Source: Candidatus Saccharimonadota bacterium
GTDB lineage: Bacteria > Patescibacteriota > Saccharimonadia > Saccharimonadales > Saccharimonadaceae
Reading direction: 5' to 3'
Assembly (NCBI GenBank): GCA_009778015.1
Contig: WRKS01000005.1
Span: 1 to 14,203, forward strand
DNA length: 14,203 bases
Shown: piece after piece, positions 13,098 through 14,203 of the stretch
Layout of the letters: each line of letters starts with the position of its first letter
Position numbering within the stretch: the first letter of the stretch is position 1
The notes under the pieces: model-generated
Told to the model about the DNA's origin: nothing
The model's input: only the letters and a program-made list of their open reading frames with translations
Database searches by the model: none
Position numbers and translations under genes: made by a program

Positions 13098-13793
13098 ATG
13101 GGAAACGATAAGAAGACTTGGGGCGAAAAACTCCGCAAACTAAAACTATTTGCAATTGTCGCGGTCGTGATTACGGCGCTCATCCTTATCTTTGATGTAG
13201 GAGAGCTACCTACGCGTACAGCACTCGTAACGGACGTACAATCAGTTACTGTGCTACATCTTCTGGGTGGAGCAACACCCTCATATGATGTTTACTTAAA
13301 GGGAGATGGTTGGTTTTCCGGCAAAAGGACTATTCCTCAGCAAGGACACTCCGAAGTAAGTGGATGGGCTGGATCGTATTTGATAGTGCAAGAGCGGGGT
13401 ATAGCTGCTTTTGGCAGACACCTACTTGTTTTTGACGGCGCATACACTATTAGCGGAGAAAGAGCCACGGCGTTGCTGCCACCATCAGACAGTGCGCCGA
13501 AAGGCGAAGTTATCTGGCTTACAGAAACCGGCAGCGAAATTATGCGGAACAGTCAGACGATTGCTTCCGGTCAAGGAATCAATATGTGGACTATTGACCT
13601 ACGGGAACAACAAGGATTGAATCTCGTATCTTGGGCAACGTCCACCGGCGGTTCCGGTTCACTCAAGGGTATGGATGGCGATCCGTTTTTTATTCCTGCC
13701 GACTATCTCAGTGAGGGTGTAAAGATTTTCATTTACTACGAAACCGACCCGGATTGGATAGACCTGCCACCGACACAAAACCATGACGGATGA
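13098..13793 (+). CDS. Single-pass membrane protein of unknown function
   Basis: I do not recognise this 231-residue protein. The N-terminus is basic (MGNDKKTWGEKLRKLKL), followed by one membrane segment at about 17-35 (FAIVAVVITALILIF), with no visible cleavage site, so it is probably anchored with the C-terminus outside. The outer part is about 195 residues, rich in Gly, Thr and Ser with regular hydrophobic strands (YDVYLKGDGW, HLLVFDGAY, VKIFIYYET), which suggests a beta domain. It has no cysteine. I chose the ATG at 13098 for its GGAAAGAGG site; the frame is open from an ATG at 13023, but that would place the leader hairpins inside the gene. It has its own promoter, leader and terminator. 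Confidence 0.75.
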   Translation: MGNDKKTWGEKLRKLKLFAIVAVVITALILIFDVGELPTRTALVTDVQSVTVLHLLGGATPSYDVYLKGDGWFSGKRTIPQQGHSEVSGWAGSYLIVQERGIAAFGRHLLVFDGAYTISGERATALLPPSDSAPKGEVIWLTETGSEIMRNSQTIASGQGINMWTIDLREQQGLNLVSWATSTGGSGSLKGMDGDPFFIPADYLSEGVKIFIYYETDPDWIDLPPTQNHDG

Positions 13794-13832
13794 CGGCTTT
13801 TAGCGCAATAATTAGCATTTCAAACTTGATTA

Positions 13833-13856
13833 AGTCGGACTTCGGTCCGGCTTTTT
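13833..13856 (+). terminator. Terminator of the membrane protein gene
   Basis: AGTCGGAC and GTCCGGCT form an 8-base-pair stem (one G-T) with a TTCG loop, followed by TTTTT. Confidence 0.92.
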
Positions 13857-13947
13857 CTATTCAAATCTGCGGGGCAGCAGAAAGTCAACGCTGAGGTTAG
13901 TGCAAGCAAACAGGCTATGACTGCACTGGGAGAGGCTGTCTCGTTAA

Positions 13948-13989
13948 CCCCCCACATACATTTAGTAGCCTAATAGTATGGTGCGGTGG
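13948..13989 (-). repeat. Palindromic gene-end element, copy 3
   Basis: 42 bases identical to 11685-11726 and in the same orientation; the palindromic core is at 13955-13980. The six-C run agrees with copy 2, whereas copy 1 has four. Outside the 42 bases the flanks differ on both sides. Confidence 0.92.
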
Positions 13990-14203
13990 CCAATTATCTC
14001 GCTGGCGATAGCACCGGCAGTGCTTTGTCCGAAGGAGAATATGCCTGCCGCGGAAGCGTTAAAAGAGCGACCGCCAAGCGAAGGAAAGGCGACACCATTA
14101 GAGTAGGCGGCAGCGCTATCCGTATTCCACCCGCCAAAATTGATTGCGCTTGATAAGGTTTCCGACGGAACGCAACCGAAAAAATAAGTATTAGCATTAA
14201 GCC
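13962..14203 (-). CDS. C-terminal end of a surface-protein-like gene (copy 3, partial)
   Basis: The frame is open from the right edge of the window to a TAA at 13962-13964, about 80 codons. It is rich in Gly, Ala, Ser and Asn with aromatic residues, contains YFFG, GGWNTDSAAA, SLGGRSFN and AGIFSFGQS, and ends HRTILLGY. It aligns over about 75 residues with the truncated copy at 11699-11985, sharing FFG, W-N, LGG, AGIF and the end, but the identity is otherwise low. It is likely the end of a long secreted or surface beta-structured protein that continues outside the window. The family is unrecognised. Confidence 0.7.
   Translation of the reverse strand, partial: LNANTYFFGCVPSETLSSAINFGGWNTDSAAAYSNGVAFPSLGGRSFNASAAGIFSFGQSTAGAIASEIIGHRTILLGY

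Noticed and set aside
85..13989. A diversity-generating retroelement, because variable C-termini end in a conserved DNA segment and such systems occur in CPR bacteria
   Set aside because: No reverse transcriptase or template repeat is present, and the differences between copies are not limited to A positions; whole segments and lengths differ.
85..13989. Integron attC sites
   Set aside because: The element has a short symmetric palindrome covering coding sequence and no clear pair of RYYYAAC/GTTRRRY boxes; no integrase is visible. A relative of this mechanism is not excluded.
13994..14197. A separate 67-residue gene on the minus strand
   Set aside because: It is out of frame with the HRTILLGY reading, which aligns with two other gene ends, so it is a shadow.

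Overview
The window looks like a stretch of chromosome from a small-genome bacterium of the Patescibacteria/CPR type. Saccharibacteria is my best guess, but that is an inference from gene content and compact, overlapping genes, not a placement. TGA works as a stop (for example in the dCMP deaminase and the kinase genes), so UGA has not been reassigned to glycine as in Gracilibacteria and SR1.

Positions 133-10898 hold a block of mostly housekeeping genes, all on the minus strand. Read in the direction of transcription (right to left) they are: an unknown 504-residue helical protein split by a one-base frameshift; a tightly overlapping six-gene set (APH-like kinase, cytidylyltransferase-like protein, HIT protein, dCMP deaminase, thymidylate synthase, RadA); pyruvate kinase; EF-Tu; a 77-residue unknown protein; and TsaD. 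The dCMP deaminase makes dUMP and the next gene, ThyA, converts it to dTMP, so the operon contains a short dTMP pathway. RadA and the nucleotide-binding HIT protein are co-transcribed with it. A divergent promoter pair at 10989-11079 separates the 504-residue gene from khpA on the plus strand.

The right end (11560-14203) is accessory. A roughly 42-54 bp DNA element with an 11-4-11 imperfect palindrome occurs three times: at 85-136 in one orientation, and at 11676-11729 and 13948-13989 in the other. Each copy covers the last codons (HRTILLGY then stop) of a surface-protein-like gene end whose upstream sequence differs. The two right-hand copies are direct repeats bounding a 2.3 kb module. The module carries a sigma-region-4/alpha-CTD fusion protein and a single-pass membrane protein. 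Both genes have nearly the same promoter, a shared leader motif, and a set of mutually exclusive hairpins before the start codon. This repeat-bounded module is the best candidate here for an undescribed system. No recombinase is encoded in the window.
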